A stretch of 64,000 bases of DNA from Diphasiastrum complanatum (lineage: Eukaryota; Streptophyta; Lycopodiopsida; Lycopodiales; Lycopodiaceae): NCBI GenBank assembly GCA_029204225.1, contig CM055112.1, positions 27,611,063 to 27,675,062 of the forward strand, written 5' to 3'. Shown here piece by piece: positions 44,262-56,866 of this stretch. Position numbers and translations under genes: made by a program. A model generated the notes under the pieces. It worked only from the letters and a program-made list of their open reading frames with translations. It did not search any database and had not been told where the DNA came from. Positions within the stretch are counted from its first letter, which is position 1, and every line of letters begins with the position of its first letter.

Positions 44262-45785
44262 TTATAAATTCATTTGTATCTCTGGACTCTGGATAGCTTC
44301 TTGATGTCGGTTCTTCAGTGAAGCTGCAGTATTCGACATCTGCATCTTCACTCCATTGAAGATTGTCAGTGTATCGATCAGGAGGTCTTCGTTGTCTTGT
44401 TGACCTTCTTGGTCCTGTTCATCGTTGCTGATTCGTGTCTTCTTCGATGGGTTGATTTTCGACATCCTGATCTGGAGTTTGGGGCTCGACATTTTGTGTT
44501 GATGTCTGTCCTTGATCTCCCTCTTGAATTGGCAGCATTGTGAAGATCTCATGACCTTTCTCTTCCTTTAATACTAAAAATGGGATTCATCGAACTTCAC
44601 ATCTCTACTTGACACACCTTTCTTTGAGGTTGGGTTGTAGAGCCTGTACAATTGTGATCCATTCAAGTATCCGACCATGATTGTTTGCTCCGACTTTTCG
44701 TCGAGCTTGTTTCTTTTTTATTTTGATATGTGCTTATATGTTGCGCACATCCGAACACACGCACGTATGACAAATTAGGCCTTTTGTCTATTCACATCTC
44801 ATACGGTGTCTTGTTTTCCAGGGTTGTCATTTGTTGATATGTTCAGCAAGTGTACTGCTGCAGTGATTGCCTCAACCCAAAATCGAGCTTGTGCCATCAT
44901 GCATCTAGCTCCTTCAACTAGTGTCTTGTTTCTTCTTTCTGTTACACCTCCTCATTCTTGGCATAAGTTTGAGAACTCCTTGCTCTTGTACTCACCTCCA
45001 TTGTCAGACCTGATGGCCTATATCTCCTTCGAGGTGTGTCTCTTTGCGAATGCCATGAACTTCTTGAAAGAGTCGAACACTTCGAATTTTTTCTTGAAAT
45101 AGTAGATCGTTATCATCCGGTTGTAATCATCGATGAATGTCAGAAATACCTCGATCATGCGAGCGAATCGACTTTCGTCGGTCCAAAGACATCTGATTGT
45201 ACAAGCTCAAGAAACTCTTTGGCTCTTTTTTCCTCATGCACAAATGGACTTCGATGTTGTTTGCCCTTTTGGCAGGCCTCACAGAAGTCAATTTCAGGCC
45301 TGAATATCTTCAGACTTGTGACAATCTCCTTTATGCTCATGTCGTAGAGACTTCTCATATTCAGATGATACATTCTTCTGTGCCATAATTGATCTTCGTT
45401 TTCTGATGCATTCAGTATGCTATCAGAAATGCTAATAATCTTGGCTTGGTACAAGTTATCTTCTCTGGACCCGATAGTCAGCAGTTTGTTTATTCTTTTC
45501 TTGATCATCCGACATACATTTCCATCGAATAGGACTCTAATTCCAAGATCTGCCATCTTTCATACAAATAGGAGGTCTCTACTTAGTGAGGGTACATAGA
45601 GTGCTCATGGCAGCTCTTCTTGTCCCGACAGTGTTCGTAGTTGTAGGGTCCCGATGCCCTTGACATCGTGTCGGCTTCAAACTTTGAACTCTTTAGAAAA
45701 TTATAGCAACCAAACCATAAATGTGAGTGATCATCCAATGCTTGCAACCTTACCAAAAATCTGCTTTGTATAAGCAGAATCATTG
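44262..45785 (-). pseudogene. C5 copia protease end and integrase
   Basis: On the - strand: protease end with ALYVPSLSRDLL and MADLGIRVLFDGNVCRMI, pre-integrase LWHRRMYHLNMRSLYDM and CEACQKGKQHRSPF, the core with VQSDVFGP, AIRSDNGGEYKSKEF and ERRNKTLVE (triad present), and the C-terminal part SQLYRLYNPTSKKGVSSRDV. 44262-44552 holds an acidic linker with RRSTRQRRPPDRY just before RT would start. Several stops and frame changes. Cut at both ends by + strand elements. Confidence 0.9.
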
Positions 45786-47478
45786 ATTTAGGTCATAGGG
45801 TAGAATTCAATATAGAAGGCTGCACCATTCTTGACAAATTTCAAAAAAATTTAGCCTTTGGTAGACGTTGTGGCTATCGTTATAAGCTTAGTCACGGCTA
45901 TTCCACAAATAGTTAGGCTCTTCACACATCTACTTCTGATTCAGCTAACATGTTGTGGCATTTCAGATTAGGCCATTTGAACTTCAATGGTATTCAACAA
46001 ATGTCAAATTGGAATCTAGTTCAAGATCTTCCTTCCATTAGCAAATTCGATACTCCTTGTGAAAATTGTATTATCAACAAGCATGCTAGAAGTCCTTTTA
46101 TTTCCGATACTGTTCATATCTATAGAGATTTGCTAGATCTTGTGCATAGTGATATTTGTGACCCAATGAAGGCTTCTTCCACAGGGGGAGCTCTTTATTC
46201 TCTAACTTTTATTGATGTTTTTTCTCGAAGAACTGCAACTTATTTTCTTGAAGAACAAATCCGAGACTTTCAAGTTCTTCAAGCAGTTCAAGACATCTAC
46301 AGGAAATTAGAACCAGAGGAAAATAAAAGCTCTACGTTCTGATGGAGGGGGAGAATACATCTCCACCGAGTTCAAGGAGTTTTGCAAGGCTCATGGAATA
46401 CATCAACAATTCACCACTAGCTACTCACCAACGGAGTAGTAGAAATGAAGAATCAGACACTTATTGAAAGTGCCAAAAGCATGATGGACCATGCTTCTCT
46501 TCCAAAGAAGTTTTGGACAGAAGCTGTCACTACGGCTGCCTATTTGCAGAATCGATCCATCACTAAGGCCATGAATGGCAAGACAACTTGCTGATCTAAG
46601 AAAGAAGCTGGACAACAAAAGCAGAAAATCGATTTTCATAGGCTACTCCCCATATCACAAGACATACAAGCTCTACAATTTGGACACTTAGAAAACATTC
46701 AATAGTAGAGACGTCATTTTTGTGAAAGACCAGTTTTACGACCACAAGGGGAAAGCTCGAGAAAATTCTGATCCAAGTATCGAAAACAACTCCAAGATCA
46801 AAAATCAAAAAATCGATACCAACTTGAAAAAGGAGTTAGGACCTCAATATATCGAACAACATTACAAGATTGAATTTCAATCCAAAAGATCGAGTCGATC
46901 CAGATAGCCTCCATCCCAATTCATGGATGTCTGGCCTGCTACTTTGTGCAAAAACCAAACACTGTCTCCGAGGCAATGTCAACACCCGATGTTGCCATCA
47001 GTGGAAAGCTACGATGGACTCAGAATTCGATTCTCTGGTCGAGAATCAAACGTGGACTATAACTGAGCTGCCAAAGGATCAAAATCTGATTCCATGCAAG
47101 TGGATATTCAAAGCAAAGTATGATGTTGAAGGAAACTTAAATCGATACAAGGCCAGACTGGTAGCCAAGGCTTCTCTCATATTCTAGATCTGGATTATTC
47201 CAAAACCTTCAGTCATGTGGTAAAGCATGCTTCAATTCATTTACTTATTTTCTATGCAGTTGCAGCAGATCTCAAAGTTCACCAGATGGATGTCCAAACT
47301 ACTTTCCTCAATGGCACCATTGAAGAGAAAATTTATATGTCCCAGCCAGAGGGGTACAAGCTGAAGGATAAGGAGCACCTAGTGTGCAAAGTTCACAAAG
47401 CTCTGTATGGTCTGAAACAGTCTCCAAGAGCCTGGTTTAAAAAAATTGATGCTTTTTTAATCGATAATGGTCAGTAAA
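45786..47478 (+). pseudogene. C6 copia integrase and RT N-terminal part
   Basis: It starts DLGHRVEFNIEGC, then pre-integrase LWHFRLGHLNFNGIQQMS and CENCIINKHARSPF, the core with VHSDICDP, ALRSDGGGEYISTEF and a damaged E motif (the Q-N-G-V-A-E part is lost), and AYLQNRSITK. RT begins at 47000: VENQTWTITELPKDQNLIPC, KWIFKAKYDVEGNLNRYKAR, QMDVQTTFLNGTIEEKIYM and ALYGLKQSPRAWFKK. It ends at 47478 before the YVDD region. Several stops (for example 46438) mark it as dead. Confidence 0.9.
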
Positions 47479-47995
47479 ACTCTCAAACGTTGACAACTTT
47501 GTGACTACCTTCTAAATGCTCTTCAAAAGCATCAGAAAGTGCACCGTTATGGACATCATCATCGGCACGTGCGTCATCTCTGACGTGCACATGTGGGATT
47601 CCCAAATACCACCCATCGGTCCCAAATGGAAATAACAATACAAAATGAAATGCATCATATGACGAATGATGTTGTGTGATGAACTGCGAACCATCCTAAA
47701 TGGAATGCAATATGATGTCACAGACGGTTGACAAAATCCAAGTCCTTAGTTCAGAAAGGCTACCGTGCCATTGCCAGCGATGCCTATTGGTTCTACCTGG
47801 ACTGTGGCTTTGGCAATTGGTTAAGCAACAACACAAACATGGACCAAGATTTCAATAATGATCCAAATAACACTTACAACTAGGCACTCAAGGAATGGGA
47901 AGTCTCAGACAGTAGGTTAATCCCCTCTCTTGAATGTGATAAAACATTTGTATAGCAGGTTTCTCATGCATTAGCGATAGCTCAGGTCCTCAGTA
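47479..47995 (+). other. Stretch between C6 and C7
   Basis: AYWFYLDCGFGNWLSNN (about 47780-47830) faintly resembles a copia protease entry (WxLDSGAxxH), which would make it the upstream part of C7. Nothing else recognised. Confidence 0.25.
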
Positions 47996-48895
47996 GCAGT
48001 GCGTTTGATCTTTATGACTGAGCTCTATTGCAGAATTGGCTTGAGGATTGGCAACATGACTCCTCCTTTTACAAGTGTGATGGGCTACAGAATAAATTGT
48101 TTTTCAATAGTTGTGGAATCCTTCATACAAGGACTACTTGCTACACACTGCAACACAACGGTGTTGCTGAAAGGAGAAATAGGACCCCCACGAAAGCCGC
48201 AAGGTGTATGATGGCCTATTCGAAAGCACAAGGGCTGAAGTAGTAGCTACAACCGCCTACATCCAGAATAGGATCGGCAAATCTGGTGTTCCTCGCAAGA
48301 CACCACACGAACTATGGTGGGATAAAAAGTCCAATCTAACGCACATTCGGATCTTTGGCTGTGTCGCTTATGCACACATTCCAAACAACCTTCTAAAGAG
48401 GCTTGATGAGAAATTCGAACAAGGATACCTTGTTGGGTATGACAATCATTTGTCATACTACAAGATCTACATGCCAGAGACCAACCAAGTGAAGACCGTT
48501 AGTTTGATGAAACCAGAACAATGGCCAATGATGATTCTATCAGTTATGAAGTCTTAAGAAAGTAGTACTACGACTTGCCGACCATGACCGAGGGAGCACA
48601 CCCTGAACACTCAAACAAAGATGTTTGTATCCCACATCCGCTGAGCGACGAATCAAACGAAGAAAGGACCGCATGCTTGCCTACAGCTAGAATGCCAGTA
48701 AATCGCAATGGTTTCGCACCTAGCCGAAGAGACAAACACAAACACAGTGCAGTACCTAAAGAATCTCCCAGGAGATTGACGAAGGAATGAAGAGTGCCAA
48801 CCAGATTCGTGCCAGACAGCTCAGCTTCGACATCTGAAGAGTTCTGCAAATTTAACGACGAACCGCAAATCGAAAGCTAGTCATCAAATCTTGAT
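47996..48895 (+). pseudogene. C7 copia integrase C-terminal part and linker
   Basis: It starts with the catalytic E region, GILHTRTTCYTLQHNGVAERR, then NRTPTKAARCMM, AYIQNRIGKSGVPRKTPHEL and FGCVAYAHIPNN, KLDEKFEQGYLVGYDN-like text and KIYMPETNQVKTV. The following frame (48559-48880) is a charged linker as found between integrase and RT in copia. Two frame changes. No RT follows; a LINE relic begins at about 48900. Confidence 0.85.
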
Positions 48896-48899
48896 TAAT

Positions 48900-49660
48900 T
48901 TTTTAACATTCATTAAAGTGCCAATATGGTTTCATGAAAGATAGATTTCCCTTTGAGAACATCGTGAATGTTTGGGCAGCCATTGACTCTTCTCTTTGGT
49001 TCAACTATCCAGCCCTTGTGCTAAAGATCAATTTCGATAAAGCCTTTGACTGCATTAGCTGGAACTATCTTCTGACTTGCTGCTCATCCTTTGGCTTTCC
49101 AGACTACCTAACCAAACTCATCCGGGCCCTCTTTTCTTCGACTTCATCTTCTATCCTTTTCCACGGAGTTCTACCCCCCTCATTCTCTATCTCTCATGGA
49201 ATCAAACAAGGTTGTCCTCTCTCCCCTTACCTTTTCATTATTGCCACAGAACCACTCATTTTTCATATTCATAGACTTAATTCTTCTCCTCTGTTCTGTC
49301 CATACATCTTTCGTGATGTCCCTCTTGGTCCCTAGCTTTTCATTGATGATCTTGCTTGTATTATCGAGCTGCATCACCCTTCTGCTTCCCTTCTCCTTTA
49401 AGAGATTAATCGATTTTGCTCTTACTATGACTCCTTGGTCAACTTTCAGAAATCTGACTTTCTTATCCTCTCCCACGATGCCCCTCCTTCCTGGTGCAAT
49501 GAGCTTGATCTTAATATTCTCCCGCATGGCACAGTCCTCAAATATCTTGGCTTCCCCCTTGGTGCCTCTCTCTCTAACAAAGATCGTTTTAATTGGATTT
49601 TCAGAGAGTTCGCTCCAAGATCTCTCGTTGGAATTCCTCTGATCTCTCCTTTTTAGCGAG
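48900..49660 (+). pseudogene. LINE (non-LTR) reverse transcriptase relic
   Basis: L1-type RT motifs in order: YGFMKDRFPFENI (Q-x-G-F-x-x-x-R), LVLKINFDKAFDCISWNYLL, HGIKQGCPLSPYLFII (G-x-x-Q-G-x-P-L-S-P), then LFIDDLACII for the active site (F-A-D-D changed to F-I-D-D), and LKYLGFPLGASLSNK. Frame stops at about 49333 and 49398. The endonuclease domain and 3' end are missing. Confidence 0.9.
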
Positions 49661-50560
49661 ACTCATCATCCTCAAGCACATCATAGCTTCCTATTTTACT
49701 CACTTCTAAGATTTCAGTTTGTACCTTGTATAAAATTATCAATCTATGGTTAGTCTTTTTGAGATTAAAAGAAAAAAACTCCTCTAATGGAACATTAGAA
49801 TTCCACAAGTCTTAGAGTCACTCAAACAAATAGCACTTTTGACTTCAACCTTGAAAGCCTTATTGTTTATGAGATCTCTATTATTAAGACGACTTCCAAG
49901 TTGAGAGTCTACACTATGCACTTCCAGGTGTATAAATGTGTTGAGAGAAATCACTTAGGAGTTTATGTCTAGTAGCAATTATATATGCTCTAACTAATGA
50001 ATGTTGGGAATCTTGTCCTTGCTCCTTTTCTCCCCTATAAACCAATAGAATATTGGCCAAAAATGTAGTAATTCTTCCAATTGCCAAATATTTGCTTTTG
50101 CAGCTCTTAAATCTGAAATAAAATCTAATCTGAATGATGGTCATTGAAAAATGAAACCTAATGACAAAACAAAAAACAACAAAATCATATCATAATCATA
50201 AAATCTATTTTCCCAATAAAAAATTGGTGTTATTTTCAAAGTTTGTGGTGGCCTTCTCATCAATGTCTCTTATGCACATTAAAAATTGATATTTTTCTTC
50301 TCAAATACGTGGCACTAAATTCATGTCCTTTCAAAGAACAAATTCAAATTTGAGCGAAAGTTATCGAGAGAAAAAAAGAGAGAGTTATCTATAATAAATA
50401 ATTAGCTTGGCCTATGTTGTTGTCTTGATCAAAAAGCTTTTCCCTACCTTGGCATAATATGCATTCAATTGTTGCATGGGAAAGAAATTTTACACCACTT
50501 CGTAAGGTTGACTCAAAGCCTTAGCCTTTAAACCTTGTCACTTTAGGTGAATATGGAGGA
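49661..50560 (+). other. Gene-free stretch
   Basis: AT-rich, no recognised coding sequence or repeat pair. Confidence 0.5.
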
Positions 50561-51024
50561 ATCAAAACTCATAAACAGGATTTTCCCATTGCTCCACTGA
50601 CAACACATTCAAAAGTTAAAGAGAGTGCATAAATTCTATCAAATGAGCTAGCAGGGGAAGCTGTGGGTGCTTTAGCTACCTGAACTAGCATACGATGTGG
50701 TGCTGGATTCTCCTCACCGAGTTTGTATGAAAAAAGTTCAACCTTTGATATTGTTACAGATGCTTCGAAGTGCCTAACAAGTATCGAATGAAAGAATCAT
50801 GCCGCCGAACTACATCAAGGAATGTTGACGAGCAACCAGGAAGGAGTTCCAGAATCCAGATTCACCGGGAACACCAATTTCAGAAGGTCAACAAGTTGCA
50901 AACCGGCCAATGAGCGAAAACCAAGCCCAACAGATTTACGGCTACGAGAATAAAAGCATGGCCGAGTCAACATAAGATTTAGATCTATTTGTGATATAAT
51001 GTTAGACACCCTTAGACGGTACAC
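50561..51024 (-). pseudogene. Unrecognised gene-like patches
   Basis: On the - strand adjoining open patches in changing frames read GLGFRSLAGLQLVDLLKLVF, FLDVVRRHDSFIRYLLGTSK and VELFSYKLGEENPAPHRML, each looking more protein-like than the surroundings. I do not recognise the family. They could be exons or a decayed gene piece. Confidence 0.3.
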
Positions 51025-51800
51025 TGTACTCGTAAGCCAAAGGATTTAAATACCAATGGGCCAAAAATAAGAAAGACCCAAGTAGTTCTAAAATGCATTT
51101 TGGCTCCTAACTTTTTATGATAGTCAAGTTGTTATGGCACATGGTTTTTGGGTGAACCAGAAACCCTAACCCTAGCTCTGTCTATAAGTAGGAATGTGAC
51201 ACCATTTTGTAATCACTTTTCACTTGTATGGTTAGAAATTGAGAGAGAGAGAAGAAAGCCTCCTCCTCCATAATTATACTTTTGTGAAGTCCTCCTATTT
51301 TGACATTGTATGCTTGCCTATGGATGAATGAATGCTTGATTTCCATTGCTTAATCATGCTATCACAAATAGAAAAAACATTAGCTCAAGCTTTCATCCTT
51401 TAATCCACAAAATCACACAATAGTAAAATAGGTGTTAGAAATCCATTTGGAGTGATCAACATGATCCATTAGGTAGATTTCCTTTCCATTGCACTCCTCC
51501 CTTGAGAAGATAAGCCAAGAAGATCTAGAGCTCAAGAAGCCTAGATTTACCAAAAAGCATAGATCCAAGAAGAGGATCCATCCATGAACCTAGAACCCAA
51601 AAAGAGCAAAGAAGAGTGTCAAGCATCTCACCCCTCATCTAAGTCATTCCACATCTAGATCTTATGCCAAGATTGACACCCTTGGTAGGCTTAGATTCCA
51701 TCTAGATCTGTAGCTTAATCCTCTCCCCATTGGATCGAAGCTCGTACTACACAAAGACTCACCCAGTTGGAAATCCAAACCCCAACTTTGCCCTCTAGAT
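51000..51800 (+). mobile_element. Putative 5' LTR region of C8
   Basis: It begins TGTTAGACACCC at 51000, has a promoter-like TCTATAAGTAGG at about 51179 and a short GA run, and precedes the C8 gag. There is no clear primer site and no second copy, so this is inference from position and layout. Confidence 0.35.
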
Positions 51801-53740
51801 CTGATTGATTAGGGAAGCATGGAAAGGTTCCAACAATCAGACACTCAAATCGGCCATGTGTCTAAAGTTCAGACCTTCAAGGAAGTTTGGAACATCTTGA
51901 GAACTCTGTATGAAGTGCGCGATAGCTTCCAAGCTACATCTCAGGAAGAAGTTTTACTCCCTCAGACACTTGAAGGAACAAAGCCTCCAGTTCCTCGACT
52001 GTCGACTCTCACGCCCTATACACCAACAGAGGCTTGACTAAGTAGAAGAAGAAAGGCCCGAAGCCATCGAAGCCAAACCAGAAGCCGATACAACAACATC
52101 AAGAGTAGTCAAATCGGCCGACAAAGAAGAAGCTATTTTGTAGATACTACAAGTGGTCCAACCACGAAATCCAAGACTACTGCATACTACAAGCTAAGAA
52201 CAACAAGAAGGGGTAGTCGAATCAAGTGAAAAATGCAGCCTCAGAAACACCACAACCTATTCAAGAAGTGGATCATGATGCCTTCATGAGAAGCCATGAA
52301 GAAGCATCCAATGATAGCTCCTGGTTTCTGGACTCCGGAGCCACACAACATATGACTAGCCATATCGGCTGTTTCGAGTCATGTACGCCTTACAGTACCA
52401 AGAGATATGTTCACAATAGCACACAGGTTATTAAAGGTGAAGGTACAATAAGATTAAGCTTTGCAAACATCAATCTAAGCTACTTTCAAATGTCCTACAT
52501 GTACCGAATCTGTTCACAAATCTACTCTCTGTTAGCAAAATTACAGATCTAGGACATAAAGTAGAATTAGAATTTGATCAGTGTAAAGTAGTCGATAGGA
52601 CATGAAGATTCTAGCACTTGGAAAGAGACATGGATACTTGTACAAATTAAGTCATTGCTTTTCTGCCTCTAGTCGTACTCTTAGTACTTCTATACAAATC
52701 AATAAAAGTCTACTTTGGCATTATAGACTTGGTCATTTAAATCATGCTTCTGTATTACAAATGTCTAAGCAATCCATTGTTCTTGATCTCGACTATCCAG
52801 ATAGGAAAGTCGAATTACATGTCTGTCAAGACTGTCTAGTCAATAAACAAGCTAGGAAACCATTTAGATCAAGCCGACAACATACTGCTAGAGGATTACT
52901 AGATGTTATACATATAGACATTTGTGGCCCAATGCAAAATTTTTCACTGAAGAATGCAAAGTATTTCATTCCTTTTATTGATGAATTTTCCAAAAGGACT
53001 ATGGTGTACTTTATTAAGAAAAAACTCAGAAGCTTTTTATTGCTTCAAAATATTCAAAGAGCTTGCAAAGAAAGAAATTGGTAAGACAATCAAAGCCCTG
53101 AGGTCTGACAATGGTGGAGAATACATCTCTACCGAATTCAAGGAGTATTGCTAGAGTTGAGGCATTGAACAACAATTTATCACTCCTTATTCACCTTAGT
53201 CAAACGACTTAGCCAAGATGAAGAATCGTACCCTTGCCGAGTCAGCCAAATGCATGCTGGCACAAGCATCGTCTGGGCTGAAGCTGTCTCCACTGCGGCA
53301 TACATCCAGAACAGATGTTGACCAAGGCCCTCTTAAACAAAACACCACATGAGGTTTGGACATGATCTAAGCCTTCGAGTATTTGGATGCAACGCCTATG
53401 CACAGATCCCGAAGGAGACAAGGAAGAAATTCGACTTCCAAGGTCTCAAAAGCATCCTTATTGGATACACTTCCTATGACAACACCCCCAATACCCAGTA
53501 GATTTTGTTCAACATGGATACAATCTTTATCGAGGATCAGTTTATCGACTTCAAAGGCAAGGATAAAGTTCCATGTGAACCTTCGACACCTGTCTCTGAC
53601 ATGACAATTTGAGCCTCTGGTTCAAGCATGCCAATAATCGATCAACTACTCGACAATGAGTCAGACGAAGATCTTGTTGTTACTCAGCAATGACAAATCC
53701 AAGGAATGGATCATTAGTCGACACTTCCTCCAAGAAGATC
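51801..53740 (+). pseudogene. C8 copia gag end, protease and integrase
   Basis: Gag end: TFKEVWNILRTLYEVRDSFQ, then a damaged zinc knuckle (YYKWSNHEIQDYC, first cysteines changed). Protease: SSWFLDSGATQHMTSH, active site intact. Pre-integrase: LWHYRLGHLNHASVLQMSKQ and CQDCLVNKQARKPF. Core: IHIDICGP, ALRSDNGGEYISTEF, then a broken E region. The rest, up to 53610, is frame-shifted. RT is absent. It is the same lineage as C6. At least five stops or frame changes. Confidence 0.88.
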
Positions 53741-55235
53741 AAGCCGAATTAACTATGATTTGCTAGAAATTTAGTATTCTGGTAGTATCTTACCATAGTA
53801 ATCATCTAGGACTCAACAAATTTAATAACAAACATCAATCCAAGCAATATATGTTGCAATGAAGCACAAATCATAGAACACGAGTTTCACTAAGCCAAAC
53901 ACTAAGGCAAGTTGATTTATGGATTTTGAGATTTGGCCTTCATCAATCTAGTGAAATAGCATATTTTTTGCCCCATAGTGCTCGATAAATAGCTTGTGCT
54001 CTCAACTCAATAGACATAAAACTAAAACCTCTCAAATCCATCCACCAAAATATTGCTTAAAAATCTGTTAGTTTTTTTTTGGCTTATGCAAGTGTTGTAA
54101 AGGGCCTTCATAATCCAAAGTCATGAGAGGAACATACCAAATTCCAAAGGAAAATGATAACAACTGCTAAGATTTTATCGTAAAAGTCTACAACACAAGT
54201 GCACCTTGTTGTTCAAAGTGCTTATATTTCCACACACCTATTTAATACACTTGCATTTGAATGAACTACCTTGCTCACTTCTTCGTTTCTATTGTCAACA
54301 CCATCAAGTTGAGTAATTGCAGTACACTCATCCAATTCTAAAGACCATGAAGCTAACAATACTCAAGGAGCATTTTCAAATGGCAATAAAGTTGCGGACA
54401 TAACAATCAATAAATTAAAGAGAACAATCCAAAGTATGGAAAGGGAAACAAAGGGTTCAAAAAGAGTCTACCAAATGCAAAAATTACAACTTGAATGCAT
54501 CAATTACAACATTGCACCAAGAAACCATAGTCTAGCTAAAGCATAAAGATAATTTTATTTGCAAACTATGTGAAACAATTAGTGCAAGGGATCAAGATAT
54601 GCCAAAGAATCTAACATGTCAACTGATAAACATCAAAAGTAAAAAATTGAAGTGGAGAATATAAGAAATGAAAATATCCATTCAAATTTATGTGGCCCAA
54701 TAAGGGTAATGTGAAGTTCACCTCTTATAGAGCTTGCTGCAAAGCACCAAAAGGAATGACTATGGAGCCAAACCACACAACCAAGTAGAAACTAAAGATC
54801 AAACCACAATAGTTTCACCCTCGTGCCACAATGTGTGAATGTTGATGAGGAGAGGAAACTTGCAACCAACAACTAAAAGCTAGAAGTGTATGAGGGTAAG
54901 TTTCTATGGAATAGATATAGACCCTATGAATGCATGTGCATGTGCCATATGCAACCGTAGTACACCCTTATTGATATCCCTCACCATGCGTGTAGGTGTC
55001 AAACACCATGCAATGTTCTAGATTAGAATGCTTGAGCCCTCTCAAAGGTTATTAATTACAAATCTAGACTTGAATGGAATTTTGAGACATAACAAATTAT
55101 CTCGACCATTGAATTATTTCAAATCCTTAGTACTAGTAGATACGAATGAAACAAGTAAAGTCATGATTGGGATTGAAGTGTAACTTGACTTTTACAGATG
55201 ATTTAGCTATATGACATTCATCTATTTTCAATGAT
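53741..55235 (+). other. Gene-free AT-rich stretch
   Basis: 1.5 kb with no open frame longer than about 60 codons and no recognised repeat. Confidence 0.5.
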
Positions 55236-55239
55236 CAAA

Positions 55240-55570
55240 TATGATATGTTTGAAGCAAGCTTTTAGAAATTTTGAAAGTTTTGTTGAGAAGCAAACTAGG
55301 GCTAAGATAAAAATTTTGAGAACCGACAATGAGGGAGAATATTTCAAGAATGCTTCCAAAAAAATTTGCAGGGCAAAGATCATTTAAAGATAGCTTACAA
55401 TACCACAACACAATGGTCTTTTTGAATAAAAGAATCAGATTGTAGTTGATGAAGCTCAATGCTTACTAGTTCAAAAAAAATTATCCAAGGAGTTTTGGGC
55501 TTAGGTAGTAGCCACAAGTGTGTATCTTCGAAACCGGAGGCTCACAAGAGTTATCCAAGAAAAAGCACTT
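55240..55570 (+). pseudogene. C9 copia integrase relic
   Basis: It reads FRNFESFVEKQTRAKIKILR and TDNEGEYF (second D of the triad), then TIPQHNGLFE*KNQIVV (remains of the E motif), KEFWA*VVATSVYLRNRRL and EKALEEVWT. Several stops. It runs directly into the minisatellite at 55571, which repeats its last codons EEVWTK. Confidence 0.8.
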
Positions 55571-55708
55571 GAGGAGGTATGGACAAAAGCAAGTCCAATG
55601 TATCTTGAGGAGGTACGGACAAGAACAAAGTCCAACTTATGTTGAAGAGGTATGGACAAGGGCAAAGTTCAACGTATCTTGAGGAGGTATGGAAAAGAAC
55701 ACAATTAG
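55571..55708 (+). repeat. 36-37-bp minisatellite, 3.7 copies
   Basis: Units start at 55571, 55607, 55644 and 55681 with GARGAGGTAYGGA and end with GTATCTT or similar. The first unit is the integrase sequence EEVWTKASPMYL, so an integrase piece has been amplified. Confidence 0.9.
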
Positions 55709-56488
55709 AAAATTATTTTAGATTGTGCTAACCAAGCCACTTGGGCATAGCAAACATTAAAGTTTTGTAGCAAATCTAGGCTTAAGTATTTTCATTGCAC
55801 AAAGTCCTTTGATTATAAGGTGACTCTAAGAAATGAGGTAAAAAACTTTCACTTTTTGCATTTGGTGTGCCGCTCTAAATGCACATAGAAAGGATTGGTT
55901 AGGTAAGAAGGGCATGATGGCCAATGGGAACTAATTGCCACTTGAGAATGCTGGACAAATTTGTCCTAGATTTTGGTAGCTCAATGGTAATGGTAAAATC
56001 TAATGCTAAGGTGGAATTGATTTGTCCCAAATTCTCTATATAAGAGAAATCGAAATATACACAGCTCTTCTATAGAATTAGAAATATACATAGATCTTCT
56101 ATCAAAGAAATAGAAATAATATACATAGGTCTTCTACTCGCTCTAGGTCCAAAAAAATGACTCGTGAGCTGATCATAATTTGCTTGTTAACTGGTTCTTA
56201 ATGGGCTTGTAGACTACTCATAAATTAGTTGTAATCACTAGTAAAGATTCATGGAAACTCATTGCTTACTTTTCCTTCATAGCAATCATCTTCATGTAAC
56301 TCTTGCTTTAGACAACTATAGTCATACAGTTTTGATGCAGTGATTTGGTTTTGTTTTGATTGTGGATGCTTGTGAAGATCTTTTTGGACTCCTCTTGGAT
56401 GAGGTTTTCCTCAATGAAATAGACATGAAAAACTATGAGTCGTGCATAAACCCACAATTGGAAACTTTAGAGCATGCTCTATCTTGCT
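55709..56488 (-). other. Stretch downstream of the aminoacylase gene
   Basis: A short ATAYACATAGATCTTCTAT motif recurs at about 56048, 56085 and 56112. No coding sequence recognised. Confidence 0.4.
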
Positions 56489-56866
56489 TAAGCTGCTTCA
56501 TGTAGGTAGGTGCATGGAGAGTAATTCTGCTGGTTTTCAAAATCAGCTGCTCCTAGTATGACATGAACATAATAAGTAAACTCAACTACAAAAGTGGTGG
56601 TGATACATGTAACTCTGGAAATAGTTTATATGTAAAGAGTAGATTGCACAAATTACTATGCAAATCCTTGTGAGTCTGCATAATATTGCATAAGCTGTCT
56701 TCATGTAGGCATCAATTAAGTGTAATGATAATGGTTTGCAGAATAAACTGCTGTTGGTGTTATTAAATACAAGAAGTGGTGGTGTGGACATACAACGCTA
56801 GAAATGGCTGATATTATAGAAGAATCGATTACACAAATTGCACAAATTCTTGTGAGTTTGCAGCTT
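56489..56866 (-). repeat. Diverged tandem duplication, about 190-200 bp units
   Basis: Units begin TAAGCTGCTTCATGTAGG (56489) and TAAGCTGTCTTCATGTAGGC (56692), and share AAGTGGTGGTG, CTTGTGAGT and TGCA blocks in the same order. The right unit overlaps the last codons of the aminoacylase gene. Confidence 0.75.
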
